From assembly GCA_019237515.1 (NCBI GenBank), contig JAFAGX010000164.1:1-8556 (forward strand): DNA of 8,556 nucleotides, written 5' to 3'. The translations under genes were made by a program, and so were the position numbers. This document shows positions 7,506 through 8,556 of the stretch, in pieces. The first letter of the stretch is position 1; the number at the start of each line of letters is the position of its first letter. The stretch is from Acidobacteriaceae bacterium. Lineage in GTDB: Bacteria; Acidobacteriota; Terriglobia; Terriglobales; SbA1. The notes under the pieces were generated by a model. It was not told where the DNA came from and did not search any database. It saw only the letters and a program-made list of their open reading frames with translations.

Positions 7506-8126
7506 CTAGACTTTAGGTTTTACTTTCAGGCGTCCTTCGGTGTCGACACTGTATTCCACCGTCGCGCAACCATACTGTTTGCGGATCTGATCGGTTTTTT
7601 TCTGTACGAATGCCTGAAAGGTATCGAAGTTCCCGGCCTGCGCTTCTCCTGCTTTCGATTTCGCACTCGCCAGAGCACGGTAGAGTTGCTGCACCTTCTC
7701 GCCTTCGGCACGGGGATCGGAGCATTGCACTGTAAGGGCGCCAGGTTGAGCCTTGGCTGATGCGCCGGCCGATGCTGCGTGAGAGAGTCCGTACGCGGGA
7801 TGATGTTGCGGCTGGTGCTCTTCGGGCCGCACACCTTGCACCGAAAGCAAAGCATCTTGTGGACGGCGATACCCTTCTTCGCGAATACGCCCTTTCTTGC
7901 GCCACAGGTCGGAGTAGATGGCATAGCGCTGCGCCATTTCGTTGTAGCGGAAGCGCTGCGAGAAGTTCATACGGCCGCCGTCGCTGAATTTGCGGAGCAA
8001 GGAGAGGACCTTCCACTCGATATCGGTGGGCGGCTTTTTTGTGGGATTGCTGAAGTAAACCTCGTATTCGATCTTGAGCCGGCGCAGTTGCGACTCAAGC
8101 ACTGTTAGTTCTTCATCAACTGTCAC
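7506..8126 (-). CDS. uncharacterised protein, tentatively MXAN_5187-like
   Basis: A 206-residue protein with no signal peptide or membrane segment. Residues 1-90 are rich in charged residues and look helical (TVLESQLRRLKIEYEVYF, DIEWKVLSLLRKF, FRYNEMAQRYAIYSDLWRKK). A His/Pro/Ala-rich, probably disordered linker spans about 91-135. The C-terminal part (136-206) ends in VQKKTDQIRKQYGCATVEYS followed by VDTEGRLKVKPKV. That pattern resembles what I recall of the MXAN_5187 C-terminal family seen in myxobacteria and acidobacteria, whose function is not established; this match is from memory and needs a profile search. GTG 8126 is chosen because GGGAG precedes it by seven bases; the in-frame TTG at 8144 lacks such a site. 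The frame is intact, with no sign of decay. Confidence 0.8.
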   Translation of the reverse strand: MTVDEELTVLESQLRRLKIEYEVYFSNPTKKPPTDIEWKVLSLLRKFSDGGRMNFSQRFRYNEMAQRYAIYSDLWRKKGRIREEGYRRPQDALLSVQGVRPEEHQPQHHPAYGLSHAASAGASAKAQPGALTVQCSDPRAEGEKVQQLYRALASAKSKAGEAQAGNFDTFQAFVQKKTDQIRKQYGCATVEYSVDTEGRLKVKPKV

Positions 8127-8133
8127 CGGAATT

Positions 8134-8138
8134 CTCCC
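8134..8138 (-). promoter_or_regulatory. ribosome binding site that decides the GTG start at 8126
   Basis: Read on the minus strand, GGGAG lies seven bases before GTG 8126, an ideal spacing. The longer TTG start at 8144 would place this site inside the coding region. Confidence 0.6.
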
Positions 8139-8217
8139 GCTCAAAGTCTACGGGGCACGAATCAGGGTTGCGAGGTTTCCATGGGTCACTATTAGGGTAG
8201 AACGAAAGTCACTTGGG

Positions 8218-8252
8218 AGCAGTCGGCAATCAGCACTCAGCACTCGGCAGTC
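8218..8252. repeat. tandem heptamer repeat, five copies of RGCANTC
   Basis: Five direct 7-base units stand end to end: AGCAGTC, GGCAATC, AGCACTC, AGCACTC, GGCAGTC. The consensus is RGCANTC; bases 2-4, 6 and 7 are invariant. The array sits in the 269-base gap between the two rightmost genes and has no coding signal. Heptameric intergenic repeats of this look (GAGTGCTGAGTGCTG on the other strand) are, as I recall, frequent in acidobacterial genomes; that is recollection, not shown here. Confidence 0.75.
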
Positions 8253-8385
8253 TCTTCTGAACACCAGCCCAGACCTATTCTAAGGTGATGGTCCGCAAAG
8301 CTCGTGAGAGGGGCCGGATCACAAAGGCTACTGCGCCAGGAGATCACTTTCCGACGACCCGGATTTGCAGGTTCACGCTGAAGGG

Positions 8386-8397
8386 TGATTGCTGATT
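8386..8397 (-). repeat. short inverted copy of the heptamer repeat at a stop codon
   Basis: On the minus strand this stretch reads AATCAGCAATCA, containing one AGCAATC unit in the opposite orientation to the array at 8218-8252. It shares the 8-mer AATCAGCA with bases 8228-8235 of that array. It overlaps two bases of the TAA stop (8396-8398) of the rightmost gene. It is short enough that chance is possible. Confidence 0.35.
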
Positions 8398-8556
8398 ATC
8401 TTCCCGCGTTCGCCGCCATCTTTTTTACCATGGCCAGCACCAGTTTGCGGTCACTATCGTTAAGGCTAACCGAATAGCGACGAATCTGACTGAGGAAGCG
8501 TACTTCGTCATCGGAAAGCTGCGGCAATCCCTTGGCGCCATTGCTGTGCCCGGGCT
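8396..8556 (-). CDS. C-terminal end of a gene, perhaps an HTH-type regulator (5' end cut by window)
   Basis: An open frame enters from the right edge and ends at TAA (8396-8398), giving 52 complete codons. The end reads LSDDEVRFLSQIRRYSVSLN followed by DSDRKLVLAMVKKMAANAGR. An acidic-hydrophobic helix pair with a terminal D-R-K-L-V-L-A-M-V-K-K-M pattern resembles the C-terminal tail of small XRE/HTH-type proteins common in acidobacteria, where DRRLLLFMAQKM-like endings occur; this is from memory. The DNA-binding part would lie outside the window, so the family is only suggested. Codon use and frame look genuinely coding, and there is no competing frame. Confidence 0.6.
   Translation of the reverse strand, partial: PGHSNGAKGLPQLSDDEVRFLSQIRRYSVSLNDSDRKLVLAMVKKMAANAGR

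Noticed and set aside
7506..8144. Suspected frameshift in the MXAN_5187-like gene, because long overlapping frames exist on the same strand
   Set aside because: The chosen frame reads through with a sensible helical N-terminus and a coherent C-terminal domain; the low-complexity middle explains the odd composition.
8288..8395. 35-codon ATG frame on the plus strand inside the right-hand gap
   Set aside because: It is very short, with AAGG too close to the ATG to act as a ribosome binding site, and ends in the inverted repeat. There is no family resemblance.
1..8556. CRISPR arrays, tRNA or rRNA genes, transposases, phage or toxin-antitoxin genes
   Set aside because: I looked for spaced direct repeats, cloverleaf arms and typical protein motifs on both strands and saw none. 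The only tandem repeat has no spacers.

Overview
The window looks like a stretch of a free-living, moderately GC-rich bacterial chromosome, most likely from an acidobacterium (Acidobacteriota, Terriglobia-like). This is an inference from the gene types: a bactofilin, a Crp/Fnr-like regulator subfamily ending in a CECY motif, a long exported TPR protein, an MXAN_5187-like protein and heptameric intergenic repeats. No rRNA, tRNA or other taxonomic marker is present to settle it.

Left part, plus strand: the 3' end of a bactofilin gene (3-386) closed by a clear intrinsic terminator (408-444), then two tandem paralogous Crp/Fnr-type transcriptional regulators (648-1427 and 1542-2315). The 261-base gap 387-647 holds the terminator but no promoter I could call with confidence. 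The 114-base gap between the two regulators carries two back-to-back dyads, one of which (1454-1470) could be an operator.

Middle and right part, all minus strand, read from right to left: the 3' end of a gene resembling small HTH-type proteins (8396-8556, cut by the window edge), a putative MXAN_5187-like protein (7506-8126), a class I SAM-dependent methyltransferase (6294-7421), the purine biosynthesis enzyme PurH (4644-6197) and a secreted protein with about seventeen TPR motifs (2331-4424). The TPR gene converges on the second regulator with only 15 bases between stop codons. The 269-base gap 8127-8395 contains five tandem copies of a 7-base repeat (8218-8252) and a short inverted copy next to the stop codon of the rightmost gene.

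There is no sign that these genes form one pathway. PurH is a housekeeping enzyme. The methyltransferase belongs to a family often found with surface glycan genes, and the TPR protein is probably a periplasmic or envelope scaffold. The two regulators are the most interesting pair: their DNA-binding halves are nearly identical (about 75% by hand count) while their sensor halves differ much more (about 43%), which suggests two inputs acting on one shared set of promoters. I found no defence system, CRISPR array, transposase or prophage gene, and no convincing undescribed system beyond this regulator pair and the repeat.
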